64,000 nt of DNA from Jidongwangia harbinensis (GCF_020216025.1 NZ_JAIWNC010000004.1:326135-390134); one strand, 5' to 3'; positions 41,924 through 51,471 are shown, counted from the stretch's first letter. The notes: generated from the sequence alone by a model not told the origin. Numbers and translations: made by a program.

Positions 41924-42307
41924 TCAGCGCGCGGTGTTCTGCCGGACGCAGCGCAGGGACTGTGCCACCCGTGCCCCGCTCGCCGAGCCGATCTGGGGGT
42001 ACGCGGTGCTCCGGCTCACCCGGCACGGCCAGGTCGGCGTGCTGACCGCCTCGCCGCCGCGCTGCCGCCACCTGCTGCGCCCGCGTTCCACCACGTAGGT
42101 GCGGACCGTGCCGTCGGGTTGCGGCTCCGCCACGACCCGCCGCAGCGGCCAGCCGGGGTAGGTGTCGGCGGCCGCGGCCGGGGACGGAGGCGGGAGAGGC
42201 GCCGGGGCGGGCGGCGCGGCGTGCACCCACCAGCCGCCGCCGACCGACAGGATCACCACGGCGAGAAACCCGAACACGCTCGTGGGCAGCCGGCGACCGT
42301 CAGGCAT
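41924..42307 (-). CDS. Hypothetical exported or membrane-anchored protein
   Basis: A 127-residue protein with an N-terminal hydrophobic helix (VFGFLAVVILSVGGGWWVHAA), a short Pro-rich linker, and a basic C-terminal region with two Cys residues (TWPCRVS and RCVRQ) that could form a disulphide outside the membrane. No family recognised. Convergent with the anti-sigma gene. Confidence 0.6.
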   Translation of the reverse strand: MPDGRRLPTSVFGFLAVVILSVGGGWWVHAAPPAPAPLPPPSPAAAADTYPGWPLRRVVAEPQPDGTVRTYVVERGRSRWRQRGGEAVSTPTWPCRVSRSTAYPQIGSASGARVAQSLRCVRQNTAR

Positions 42308-42316
42308 GCCTCCAGG

Positions 42317-43545
<1,229 letters not shown>

Positions 43546-43558
<13 letters not shown>

Positions 43559-43917
43559 CCGCTCATGTCCAGGATCGGCCGCACCTCGACCTCCCGGTAC
43601 GCCGCGTCCGGCACCTTGGCGGCCCACTCCACGGCCCGTTCCAGGCTGTCGCAGTCGATCAGGTAGAAGCCGGCCAGGTGTTCCTTGACCTCGGCGAACG
43701 GCCCGTCCGAGGCGATCGTCTCGCCGTCACGGACGGAGACCCACCGGGCCAGCGCCGGGTCGGCCAGCCCTTCCGACACGATCAGTTCACCGGACTCGGC
43801 CAGTTCCTCGGTCAACCGCATGTGGCCGCGGCCCAGTTCCAGCCGCTGCTCGTCGGTCAGCGTGTCCCACAGCTCCAGCGACTGCTGGTTCGAGTGGATC
43901 AGGATGAGGTACTTCAT
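43546..43917 (-). CDS. YCII/DGPF-domain protein
   Basis: A 123-residue ferredoxin-like protein of the YCII superfamily. The start MKYLILIHSN and the diagnostic motif DGPFAEVKEHLAGFYLI (about residues 71-87) are typical. These proteins accompany ECF42 sigma factors and are often their targets. Start codon ATG; overlaps the sigma gene, so translation is coupled. Confidence 0.9.
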
Positions 43918-44034
43918 CGTCGCCTCCGGTGGTCGCCGAAAAATTCTTGCACCGGAACGTCGAAGCCGGGGCGATGGTTTCTACATCTCTGGTGAGAGCC
44001 GCCCGAACCGGTGGACCCGACCCAGGGAGCAGAC

Positions 44035-44469
44035 ATGACATTGGACGAGATCCAGATCCGCCGGCTGGTCGAGGAGAAGGCCGCGGCCCTGCGGGCCCGC
44101 GACCCCAAGGCGATGGTGGCCGGGTACGGCCCGGACGCGGTCGTCTTCAACCTGGCACCGCCGCTGCGGCAGCCCGGCGACGCCCGTGACCCGGGACCGA
44201 TCGAACAGTGGCTGTCGACGTTCGAGGGCCCGATGGACGCCGAGGTCCGCGACCTGACCGTGGCGGTGGCCGGCGACGTCGCGTTCTGCACCAGCCTGAA
44301 CCGGCTGACCGCCACCCCGCGGGGACGCACCGAGAGCTTCGACCTGTGGCACCGGGTGACGCTCGGCCTGCGCCGCCTCGACGGCCGGTGGCAGATCGTG
44401 CACGAGCACGAGTCGGTGCCGTTCGAGATGGACGGCTCGTTCCAGGCGTCGATCAGCCTGGCCCCCTGA
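44035..44469 (+). CDS. SnoaL/NTF2-like protein
   Basis: A 144-residue protein with the NTF2-like alpha-beta cone fold (DEIQIRRLVEEKAAALRARD, then MVAGYGPDAVVF, ending WQIVHEHESVPFEMDG). Many such proteins bind small ligands or catalyse isomerisations; the ligand is unknown. GGGAGCAG precedes the ATG. Divergent from the YCII gene, with 117 bp between starts; these genes are commonly associated with ECF42 loci. Confidence 0.82.
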   Translation: MTLDEIQIRRLVEEKAAALRARDPKAMVAGYGPDAVVFNLAPPLRQPGDARDPGPIEQWLSTFEGPMDAEVRDLTVAVAGDVAFCTSLNRLTATPRGRTESFDLWHRVTLGLRRLDGRWQIVHEHESVPFEMDGSFQASISLAP

Positions 44470-44863
44470 CCGGAGCGAACCGCCCGCGTATTGCCGCGCT
44501 GCGCGCCGGAACTCGACACACGCCCCCTCGCACCGAGTAGGGCGTGTGGCGAGATGGTGCGCTGCGCGCCGGAACTCGACACGCCCTGGCGTCTCGGGCC
44601 CGGCGTGTGGAGGTGCGGCGCGCTCCGCACCCGGAAACCACACGCACTGCGCATCGCGCGAACCAAGCGAGCCGGGAGCCGGGCGCAAGGGAGTCGGGGT
44701 GGGCGGCAGATTGGCGGCAGATCGTGGATGGTGCAGCGATTCTTGGTGCCGATGGCCCCGCGTTGTGGCGGGAACCGGCCGGTCAGCGGGATCCGCACCG
44801 ACTCGCCGCCGCGTGCCGACCGTCTCGGTGAAGGCGGACGACTGCCCGCGGGTGATGGACAAG
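44470..44863. other. Gene-free 394-bp region with tandem hairpins
   Basis: No protein-coding gene is convincing. The first half holds the tandem repeat and hairpin array described separately (44496-44643). The second half (44650-44863) shows no recognisable signal apart from GC-rich inverted segments near 44760-44860. Confidence 0.55.
44496..44643. repeat. Three tandem repeats, each forming a hairpin
   Basis: A 24-nt sequence occurs identically at 44496-44519 and 44559-44582, with a degenerate third copy near 44619-44645 (period about 60-63 nt). Each repeat is followed by or includes a hairpin: 44518-44525 with 44540-44547; 44579-44585 with 44602-44608; and a nested pair 44605-44610/44612-44618 with 44625-44631/44638-44643. 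It lies just downstream of the SnoaL gene and could act in termination or as a structured RNA. Confidence 0.65.
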
Positions 44864-45205
44864 TCAGCCGTGCCCGGTGCGCGGGGCGTACATGATGACG
44901 GCGACGCCGAGCAGGCAGATCGCGGCGCCGATCAGGTCCCACCGATCCGGCCGGAACTTGTCGACGAGCACGCCCCAGCCGAGCGAGCCGGCCACGAAGA
45001 CGCCGCCGTACGCGGCGAGGATGCGGCCGAAGTTCGGGTCGGGCTGGAACGTGGCGACGAAGCCGTACACACCCAGCGCGGCCACGCCGGCGCCGATCCA
45101 CAGCAGGCCGCGGTGTTCACGTACGCCCTGCCAGACCAGCCAGGCCCCGCCGATCTCGGCGATCGCGGCGGCCACGAACAACAGCAGGGACCGGATGATC
45201 GTCAT
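44864..45205 (-). CDS. YnfA/UPF0060 family membrane protein
   Basis: A 113-residue four-helix protein like YnfA (a small-multidrug-resistance relative). The characteristic segments are [16 protein letters not shown] (first helix with the family Glu), [19 protein letters not shown] and [23 protein letters not shown] at the C-terminus. Substrates of YnfA-type pumps are not settled. No clear ribosome-binding site; the ATG at 45205 gives the normal length. Last gene of the MerR operon, 49 nt after the previous stop. Confidence 0.88.
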   Translation of the reverse strand: MTIIRSLLLFVAAAIAEIGGAWLVWQGVREHRGLLWIGAGVAALGVYGFVATFQPDPNFGRILAAYGGVFVAGSLGWGVLVDKFRPDRWDLIGAAICLLGVAVIMYAPRTGHG

Positions 45206-45254
45206 GGGGCCATGGCAACACGCCGGCGGGGTGCGGCGTCGCACCGGGTCCGGA

Positions 45255-45509
45255 TCAGCAGCGGCAAACCCCACTGCCGCAGGCGGTCCGGCGCCGCCGA
45301 TGCCGCCACCAGACGGCCAGCGCGACGGCGGCCAGCCCGGCGGCAACCGCGAGCAGGGTCTGTTCCAGGACGGCCGCGCCGGCCCCGGTGAGTACGCCGG
45401 CGGCGATGAGCAGCGGCACGGCGCAGCAGGCGGCGCAGGCCAGCAGCGCCAGCCCGCCGGTGATCCGGCCGGCCCGGGGCGGGGCGTTGTCGACGGCCGG
45501 CCGGCTCAT
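45255..45509 (-). CDS. Small Cys-rich membrane protein (MerC/MerT-like)
   Basis: An 84-residue protein with two hydrophobic helices. The first contains [10 protein letters not shown] (Cys25, 28, 29), a cysteine arrangement reminiscent of mercuric transport proteins MerT and MerC; the C-terminus ends CGSGVCRC. Together these could move or bind a thiophilic metal. The ATG overlaps the MerR stop by 4 nt. The mercury assignment is inference; no merA or merP is adjacent. Confidence 0.65.
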   Translation of the reverse strand: MSRPAVDNAPPRAGRITGGLALLACAACCAVPLLIAAGVLTGAGAAVLEQTLLAVAAGLAAVALAVWWRHRRRRTACGSGVCRC

Positions 45510-45940
45510 GCACTCTCCTCCTCGGAGGAGGCGATGGTGAGGAACGGGACGGGGCAGTCCGCGCAGGTGCAGTGGGTCAGGCTGTCGCAGCGCGCCTCGA
45601 CCACCTGGTAGAGCGCGGACCGGATCGCCTCGAGGTCGGCGATCCGGGCCTCGATCTCACTGATCTTGGCGATCGCGCGCTGCCGGAGGTCCGGTGACGG
45701 GTGCCGGCGGCGACCGGCGTCGAGCAGGTCGGCCACCTCGTCCAGGGTGAAGCCGAGGCGCTGGGCGGCCTTGATGACGCCCAGCAGGGCCACGGTGTCC
45801 GGTGGGTACAACCGGTGGCCGCCGTTCGAGCGGGTCGGTTCGCTGAGCAACCCCCGGCGTTCGTAGTAGCGCAGGGTCTGGATGTTGACCCCGGCCCGTT
45901 CCGCCACCTCGCCGGTCCGCAGACCGCCGCCGCCACTCAT
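45506..45940 (-). CDS. MerR-family heavy-metal regulator
   Basis: A 144-residue MerR protein: LRTGEVAERAGVNIQTLRYYERRGLL at the N-terminus (winged helix), a long dimerisation helix, and a C-terminal effector site with Cys118, then CTCADC (Cys124, 126, 129) followed by PVPFL. This Cys pattern suggests binding of a soft or thiophilic metal ion. GGAGGCGG precedes the ATG, which overlaps the upstream Cys-Cys protein stop by 4 nt. It probably autoregulates the four-gene operon. Confidence 0.88.
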   Translation of the reverse strand: MSGGGGLRTGEVAERAGVNIQTLRYYERRGLLSEPTRSNGGHRLYPPDTVALLGVIKAAQRLGFTLDEVADLLDAGRRRHPSPDLRQRAIAKISEIEARIADLEAIRSALYQVVEARCDSLTHCTCADCPVPFLTIASSEEESA

Positions 45941-46938
45941 CGGGCCGCCTCCGGGGAGTTCCGGTCGGGCCGGCCCAGCACGGCCGCCATGGTGTCCGCG
46001 GCGCCCTCCGGCATGCGGACCTCCAGGCGCAGGCCGGCGTCGTCGATGACGATCGTGTAGCTGCCGAACGAGCAGCAGCGGTACTCGGCGGCGGCCAGGC
46101 GGGCCAGCGTCGCGGCAAGGTCGATCTCCAGCGGGAACCGCAGCGCCAGGCCGGTGTCCGAGTCGTCGAGCCGGTCGCGGCCCTGCACCCGGGCGAGCAC
46201 CCGCTGCCAGACGTCGATCCGGTCGACCGCTTCCCCGCCGTCGGCGGCCAGGTCGCACGCCGGCGGAGGTGCGCCGGCGACCGGTCCGGCCGGGAACGTG
46301 TACACGGCACCGGGCATGGTCTGCGCGGCGGTGCGGTCGCCGGCGTCGTCACCCGGTCCGGCCTGCGGCGTGGCGGTCAGGGCCGCCGCGACGGACTGCA
46401 ACCGGGCCGCCTCCTCGGTCAGCGGCACGCTGGCCTTTGTCGCCGCGAGCCAGCCCGCTGTGCCGGGACCGTGTTCCGTGGCCAGCCGCAGTTGCTCGTT
46501 CAGCCGGTCCTGCACCGTGCTCAGCCGGGCGTGCACCGCGTCGGCAGGAAACCGCATCGCCCCGGTGCGGTCCCCGTCCGACCGGTCGTCCGCCGGCCAC
46601 GTCCCCGTGGAGAGCGCACCGGCCCGGCCGACGAGGGCATCGAGCACGTCGACGTACCCGGCCGGCACCTCGATGTCGAGGAGCAGCGACTCGCCGTCGT
46701 CGGCCGGTCCGGGAGTCACGGTGAAGGTGAAGAAGGAACAGCACTCGGTCTCCCGCGCGGTCAGGTCCCGGACCGTGGCCGCCAACCCGTCGGGGCCGGT
46801 CAAGCGCATCCGGGCGTGGGTCGGCGCGACCGTCTCGACGTGGCGGACCGCGGTGGCGAACAGCGCGTCGAACTCGGCGAGCCGCAGCGGTTGGTCCGCG
46901 GTCGGCAGCGTGCAGGCATCGGGGACGACGATCGGCAT
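45937..46938 (-). CDS. Duplicated ECC-motif protein upstream of MerR
   Basis: A 333-residue soluble protein of two related halves of about 100 residues joined by a helical linker. The first half has ARETECCSFFTFTV (Cys66-Cys67) and the second AEYRCCSFGSYTI (Cys288-Cys289); each is followed by strands ending in a VPAG/MPEG turn. A third, central segment is Ala- and Leu-rich with a separate Cys near 225. The vicinal Cys pair may bind a metal or be redox-active. First gene of the operon, translationally coupled to merR. I do not know a characterised homologue. Confidence 0.7.
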   Translation of the reverse strand: MPIVVPDACTLPTADQPLRLAEFDALFATAVRHVETVAPTHARMRLTGPDGLAATVRDLTARETECCSFFTFTVTPGPADDGESLLLDIEVPAGYVDVLDALVGRAGALSTGTWPADDRSDGDRTGAMRFPADAVHARLSTVQDRLNEQLRLATEHGPGTAGWLAATKASVPLTEEAARLQSVAAALTATPQAGPGDDAGDRTAAQTMPGAVYTFPAGPVAGAPPPACDLAADGGEAVDRIDVWQRVLARVQGRDRLDDSDTGLALRFPLEIDLAATLARLAAAEYRCCSFGSYTIVIDDAGLRLEVRMPEGAADTMAAVLGRPDRNSPEAAR

Positions 46939-47028
46939 CGTGGGCTCCCTTGTCAGGTGTTCGGCCTCGTCCGCTCGACGGTAAGCCTGTACCTGGGTAC
47001 CGGATGCAACCCCGCGAGGTATCCGGTA

Positions 47029-48327
47029 TCACGGACGCGGCGGCTCGTCGAGCAGTTCCAGCAGGCCGAGGGCGTGCGCGGTGGCGAGGGCGCCGGCCCG
47101 GTTCCGGGCGCTGAGCTTCCGGAAGAGCCGGGCCTGGGTGTTCTCCACCGTCTTCACCGCGATGCCGAGCGACCGCGCGGTCTGCCGCACGGTGTGGCCG
47201 TGGGCGATCGAGCGGAGGATGTCGCTCTCCCGGACGGTCAGCTCGGGCAGGCCGTCGGCCTCGCCCCAGCGGACACCGCCGGCCGCCAGCGCGGCGCCGG
47301 TGACCGGCTCCAGGGTCAGATGGCCGGCGGCGGCCAAGTAGAGGGCCGGAACCAGGACCGTGCCCACCTGGGCGGCGGCCAGCACGCCGACCACGCCGTG
47401 GGCGAGCGCGGCCAGGGTCTCGTCGCGGGACACCGGCGTCGAGCGTACGAGCAGCATCGAGGTGCCGGTCCGGGTCAGCCCCATCCAGTCCGTGGTGGCC
47501 GGGTCGACCGCGACCAGGATGACCGGCCCGGGGTGTGCTCGTTCCAGCTCCGCGCGCGGGTTGCCGGGTCCGTCCACGACGAACGGAAGATGCGCGGCGA
47601 GCAGGGCCGCCACGACGTCGTGCCGTACCTCGTCGTCCGCGCCGTGCAGCACCACCAGCGGCACGGCGCCGGGCCGGTGGCTGGGCCGGGCCACCGGTGG
47701 GTGGCGGCCGATCAGGCCGAGCGTGGCCGCCCGGGCGACCAGGTGGCTCTGACTCGACACGGCGAGCTTCTGGTAGATCCGGCGCTTGTGGTTCTCCACC
47801 ACCCGGTTCGCCACGCCGAGCAGCTCGGCGATCCGGCCGACCGGATGACCGGCCGCGAGCAGGGTGACCACCTCCTGCTCCCGATCGCTGAGTACGGCCG
47901 GCGGGTCCGGCGCCGGGCCGTCCGCCCGGCCGGCCGGGCGGAGCGCCGCGTGGTGCCGGGCGAGCACGATCAGCAGCGCGTCCAGCCCGTGCGACCAGGG
48001 GATCAGCGTGTCCACGCCGGCCTCGCGGCTGGCCGCCATGTCGTCCGGGGACAGTTCCTGGTAGATCAGGATCAGGCGGGCGCCGGCGCAGCGCACCCGG
48101 ACCGCGGCGAGAGCGGACAGGGCCGCGCCCGGTACGTCGTCGGCGCAGCACAGCACCAGTTCCGGCGCCCGCAGCCGGCACAGCGGCAACAGGTCGACCG
48201 GATCGGCGACCGCGCCGACGACGGTGAACTCCGGGACCGCCGACAGGGCGGCCGCGAGCGCGTCCCGGAACAACCGGTGGGCGCCGCAGATCGCGACCGG
48301 AACGGGCCCCTCGGTCGACGCCTGCAC
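47029..48327 (-). CDS. Transcriptional regulator with two LuxR-type HTH domains
   Basis: A 432-residue protein formed of two receiver-like plus LuxR-HTH modules in tandem. HTH 1 (LSDREQEVVTLLAAGHPVGRIAEL, about 145-205) and HTH 2 (LTVRESDILRSIAHGHTVRQTARSL, about 360-420) are both complete. The receiver-like parts (starting PVAICGAHRLFRDALAAAL and PLVVLHGADDEVRHDVVAALL) keep the fold but lack the standard phospho-acceptor Asp, so they may respond to something else or only dimerise. GTG at 48327 with AGGGAGG upstream. No histidine kinase adjacent. It lies 149 nt downstream of the haem peroxidase gene. Confidence 0.75.
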   Translation of the reverse strand: MQASTEGPVPVAICGAHRLFRDALAAALSAVPEFTVVGAVADPVDLLPLCRLRAPELVLCCADDVPGAALSALAAVRVRCAGARLILIYQELSPDDMAASREAGVDTLIPWSHGLDALLIVLARHHAALRPAGRADGPAPDPPAVLSDREQEVVTLLAAGHPVGRIAELLGVANRVVENHKRRIYQKLAVSSQSHLVARAATLGLIGRHPPVARPSHRPGAVPLVVLHGADDEVRHDVVAALLAAHLPFVVDGPGNPRAELERAHPGPVILVAVDPATTDWMGLTRTGTSMLLVRSTPVSRDETLAALAHGVVGVLAAAQVGTVLVPALYLAAAGHLTLEPVTGAALAAGGVRWGEADGLPELTVRESDILRSIAHGHTVRQTARSLGIAVKTVENTQARLFRKLSARNRAGALATAHALGLLELLDEPPRP

Positions 48328-48476
48328 CGCGACCTCCCTGGTCGGCGGTTCCCCCCAGCCGGTGGTCGACCCGGCCACCGGCAGCCCCTGCGTAACACGC
48401 GAGAAACATTGATGCCTGTGATTGTGAGCGGTTTCCGGCGGGTTGCACAGGCACCTAGGGGATTTTCGCGCCCGGC

Positions 48477-50057
48477 TCACTGACCCCGGCTGGCCGGATC
48501 CACCCGGGCGAAGCGCAACAGGTCGGTCATGTGGAAACGTCCCGGCGACGCGCTCGGCAGGGTCGGCGTCCATCCCGGCTGCACACTGAGGTACGACCGC
48601 GGGTCCAGCTCCAGCAGGCCGGCGAAGACCTCACCGACGATCCGCCCGCCCACCGGACCGAGGTGCAGCCCGGACGCGAGCCGCTCCGCCTCGGCGAGCA
48701 CGTAGTACCAGAGCGGCGTCTGGTTCTCCAGCGCCACCCCGTACGAGGCCAGCTCCTGCAGGTGCAGCATCTCGACACCCATGGTCTGCGCGATCCGCTG
48801 ACCGGCCGGCAGCGACCAGGTGACCTGCCGGAGCAGATTCCGCTGGGGCAGCGAGATCGGCGCATCGCCGCTCGGGATCGTGCTCAACGGCAGGCGGAAC
48901 AGCGGCGTCGAGATCCTGCGGTCGATTCGCTTGTTGGTCCGTACGTTGCCGTCGCCGAAGTCGAAGAACGTCTGCCAGCCGATGAACCGGCGGGGCGCCC
49001 GCCGCCCACCCCGCAGGTCGACCGGGTCCGCCTGCCCCTCACCCGCGGGATCGAAGATGAAGCCGAAGAACGGACTCCCGTCCGGATTGCCGGCCAGATT
49101 CGCGCGGTACGACGGCCGCACCTGACTGTGCCCGAACCGGTACGCCGCACCTTGGAACTCGACCGGAATGTAGGCCGGTCCCGGGTCCGGCCGGTACCAG
49201 CGCCGCCCGTTGCGGAAGATGTCCTGGGTCGCCGCGGTACCGATGATCTGCGGCAGGAACTCGTGCACGATGATCCACTGGTAGTGCCAGGTGACCAGCT
49301 GCCGGGCCCGGTCGAACCGTTGCGCCACCGGCACGCCGTCCCCGGCCAGCCGGTCCACCACCCGGTTGTGGAAGAGGATGAACGCGGCGTGCAGGCCGGC
49401 GATGATGAGGTTCTCGTCGTTACGCGGGTCGGCGATGATCGCTCGTCCGTCCGTACCCCTGGGCAGGTCCTCGAAAAGCCCGCCCGACTCGATCCGCAGG
49501 TGGATCCGGTCGGCCTCGTACAGCGCCGGATGGGTGGCCGGCCCGCCGCCGTAGACGGTGTCGAGATCCAGTGCCGGTGTCCGGGCGTTGGGCGACTGCT
49601 CGGGCGCGGTGGGCACGCCCAGCGGCGACACCGGATCGAAGGTCATGTCATGGTCGAGGAACTGGCCCAGGAACGTGACGCCGGCCGTCTGCGTCGGATT
49701 GTCCTGGTTGTTCGCGCTCAGTGCGGGGTCGGTGATCAACAGAATCGGGCCCGCCGCGAGGTTGTCCCTGGCGTCCAGCAGGCCGCCGTGCTTGCCGATG
49801 TCGGTCAGGGCGGCACGCTCGCGATCGTTCACCGCGGTGAGGAACGCCGGCAGGCCGGTGAAGATCCGCCCGAACCGGTCGGCCCGCGCCGCCGCGGCCG
49901 CGTGCGCGGCGCCCGCGGAACCCGCCATCGCACACACCGGGCCGGCGGCGATCGCTCCGGCGGTCCCGGCGCCCACCCGGGCGAGGAACCTGCGGCGGCT
50001 GTACGCCCCGCGCGCCGGATCGGCCGCGTACTGTCCGGATGCGTTCTGCGCTGCCAT
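48477..50057 (-). CDS. Tat-exported animal-type haem peroxidase
   Basis: A 526-residue protein with a twin-arginine signal (SRRRFLARVGAGTAGAIAAGP, about 20-40). The haem peroxidase core has FLGQFLDHDMTFDP (distal His), RNDENLIIAGLHAAFILFHNRV with the catalytic Arg-like region, and YRFGHSQV (proximal His). Such bacterial relatives of myeloperoxidase/peroxidasin oxidise halides or phenols outside the cell; the substrate is unknown. Starts with ATG; the intergenic region upstream is shared with a divergent small gene. Confidence 0.88.
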   Translation of the reverse strand: MAAQNASGQYAADPARGAYSRRRFLARVGAGTAGAIAAGPVCAMAGSAGAAHAAAAARADRFGRIFTGLPAFLTAVNDRERAALTDIGKHGGLLDARDNLAAGPILLITDPALSANNQDNPTQTAGVTFLGQFLDHDMTFDPVSPLGVPTAPEQSPNARTPALDLDTVYGGGPATHPALYEADRIHLRIESGGLFEDLPRGTDGRAIIADPRNDENLIIAGLHAAFILFHNRVVDRLAGDGVPVAQRFDRARQLVTWHYQWIIVHEFLPQIIGTAATQDIFRNGRRWYRPDPGPAYIPVEFQGAAYRFGHSQVRPSYRANLAGNPDGSPFFGFIFDPAGEGQADPVDLRGGRRAPRRFIGWQTFFDFGDGNVRTNKRIDRRISTPLFRLPLSTIPSGDAPISLPQRNLLRQVTWSLPAGQRIAQTMGVEMLHLQELASYGVALENQTPLWYYVLAEAERLASGLHLGPVGGRIVGEVFAGLLELDPRSYLSVQPGWTPTLPSASPGRFHMTDLLRFARVDPASRGQ

Positions 50058-50249
50058 CTTCCACCTCCGTCCCCGCGTGTGGCGTCGCCGATGACGCCCT
50101 TGAAACTCCGCGGGCTGTCCGAAGTGTGAGACGGGGACGACGTGGCGGGACAGATCCCAAGGGGTTTCTGCATAGACAAAGCCGAATCAAACGTGGTATA
50201 CGCCAGCAACGGGCGCCGCCGCCCGGACCGGCCGAGGGGAGCAGCGGAC

Positions 50250-50528
50250 GTGCCGACCGAACCACAGCCAGGCGTCGTACCCGAACATCTGCGGATCCGG
50301 TACCACGGTGATCCGGTCCTGCTGACGGTCGACGGGCAGGACTTCCGGGTGCGGGTACGTGCCGGGGAGCCCGGCACGTACGACTTCGACTGGCTCAGCG
50401 GACCGCACGAGTACGGCTTCGGACTCTCCGGATCGGACCGCTCCCCGATGAGCGTCGCCGAGATGGAGGGGGCGATCCGCGAGTTCCTCCGGCAGATCGA
50501 CCCGACGACCGGCTACCTGGCGGACTAG
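50250..50528 (+). CDS. Conserved hypothetical protein (92 aa)
   Basis: A 92-residue protein beginning VPTEPQPGVVPEHLRIRYHG and running through LLTVDGQDFRVRV to FLRQIDPTTGYLAD; mostly beta-strand then a helix. The GTG at 50250 has GAGGGGAG 9 nt upstream and was preferred over an earlier GTG at 50142. Function unknown; looks like a widespread small actinobacterial protein. Confidence 0.65.
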   Translation: MPTEPQPGVVPEHLRIRYHGDPVLLTVDGQDFRVRVRAGEPGTYDFDWLSGPHEYGFGLSGSDRSPMSVAEMEGAIREFLRQIDPTTGYLAD

Positions 50529-50530
50529 CT

Positions 50531-50734
50531 TCACAGGTCGTGGCGGCCCGGCCGATCCTCGGTGCGGAGGTGGGTCGTCCGGCGTCGGGACACAAGGACA
50601 TCGGCGATGAGGATCGGCGCCATCACGGCGAGTCCGATCAGCGCCCCGACCCACCAGCTGACGTCCAGGAAGAACCCCGCCGTGGCGAGCCCGAGAAACG
50701 CGACCAGGTACGCCGCGCGTACGCCCCCTGTCAT
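50531..50734 (-). CDS. Small two-TM membrane protein
   Basis: A 67-residue protein with two hydrophobic helices (AAYLVAFLGLATAGFFLDV and WVGALIGLAVMAPILIADVLV) and a basic tail. TACGGT 7 nt before the ATG suggests a leaderless mRNA. Convergent with the previous gene, 2 nt apart. Function unknown. Confidence 0.65.
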   Translation of the reverse strand: MTGGVRAAYLVAFLGLATAGFFLDVSWWVGALIGLAVMAPILIADVLVSRRRTTHLRTEDRPGRHDL

Positions 50735-51216
50735 GCCTGTCACCGTAGTGCGCGCCGGGTCGCTGTCGTCACGACCTGTGCATACCCGCATCTGTGATCA
50801 TGGGGAAACGGCGGGCGCGGCCGTCAGCGTCCACTCCGCGGTCTGCGCGGCGACGCCGGGCTTGCAGCGGCAGCGAGTGGCACCCTCATGCACCCGTCGG
50901 AGCTACCGGAGCGTCCGATGGCTGGCGACGGTGAAGTCGGAGCCTTACGAGTACCGAGTGACCAAATGGGTGACGATCGCCTGTGATCGGGGTGCGCGTC
51001 CACGGACGCCAGCCACCGGGCGATTCAGGCGAGAATTTGCATGCGCGACCGCAGTGGCTCCGCCTCGGGAGTGGCAGGGCGGCCAGGCTCCATATTGAGC
51101 ATGGCCTAGTCCCACCAGACGCTTGACGATCCGTCCCAGGACATGCACGACAGCCGGCCTTGATGGCTGGGCCAACCCGGGATGGCTTTGGGGGTGATTC
51201 ACTCTCGACAGCAAGA
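50735..51216. other. Gene-free 480-bp region beside the tRNA cluster
   Basis: Open frames exist on both strands (for example 50886-51413 and 50945-51253 on the minus strand), but they run through tRNA genes or lack recognisable motifs. The stretch 50930-51110 is less GC-rich than the surroundings. I see no integrase or transposase. It may be a relic of an element inserted next to tRNA genes; this is conjecture. Confidence 0.4.
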
Positions 51217-51245
51217 CGCCCACCGGGGGAATCCCCAGGTGGGCG
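51217..51245 (-). terminator. Terminator of the tRNA cluster
   Basis: An 8-bp outer stem (51217-51224 with 51238-51245) is extended by an inner four-pair GGGG/CCCC stem. It lies 27 nt downstream of tRNA-Phe on the minus strand, followed by TCTTGC on that strand. Confidence 0.75.
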
Positions 51246-51272
51246 CTGCTCAAAGCCCGGCGAGAGGCTTGG

Positions 51273-51346
51273 TGGCCAGGGGCGGGGTCGAACCGCCGAC
51301 CTTCCGATTTTCAGTCGGACGCTCGTACCAACTGAGCTACCTGGCC
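51273..51346 (-). tRNA. tRNA-Phe (GAA)
   Basis: The minus strand gives a complete 74-nt cloverleaf: acceptor GGCCAGG, D-arm with AGCTCAGTTGGTA, anticodon loop around CTGAAAA with anticodon GAA, and T-loop GGTTCGACC. The 3' ACC of the acceptor end is not genome-encoded as CCA. Confidence 0.95.
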
Positions 51347-51359
51347 GTGATGGCTGTGG

Positions 51360-51433
51360 CGGTCCTGACGGGACTTGAACCCGCGACCTCCGCCTTGACA
51401 GGGCGGCGAGCACTCCAACTGCTCCACAGGACC
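51360..51433 (-). tRNA. tRNA-Asp (GTC)
   Basis: Minus-strand 74-nt cloverleaf with acceptor GGTCCTG, anticodon loop containing CTGTCAA (anticodon GTC) and T-loop GGGTTCAAGTCCC. Separated from tRNA-Phe by 13 nt and from tRNA-Glu by 38 nt, so the three are one transcript in the order Glu, Asp, Phe. Confidence 0.95.
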
Positions 51434-51471
51434 TTGCTGTACTGCTTGACGATCCGACCTAAGTCGGTTCG

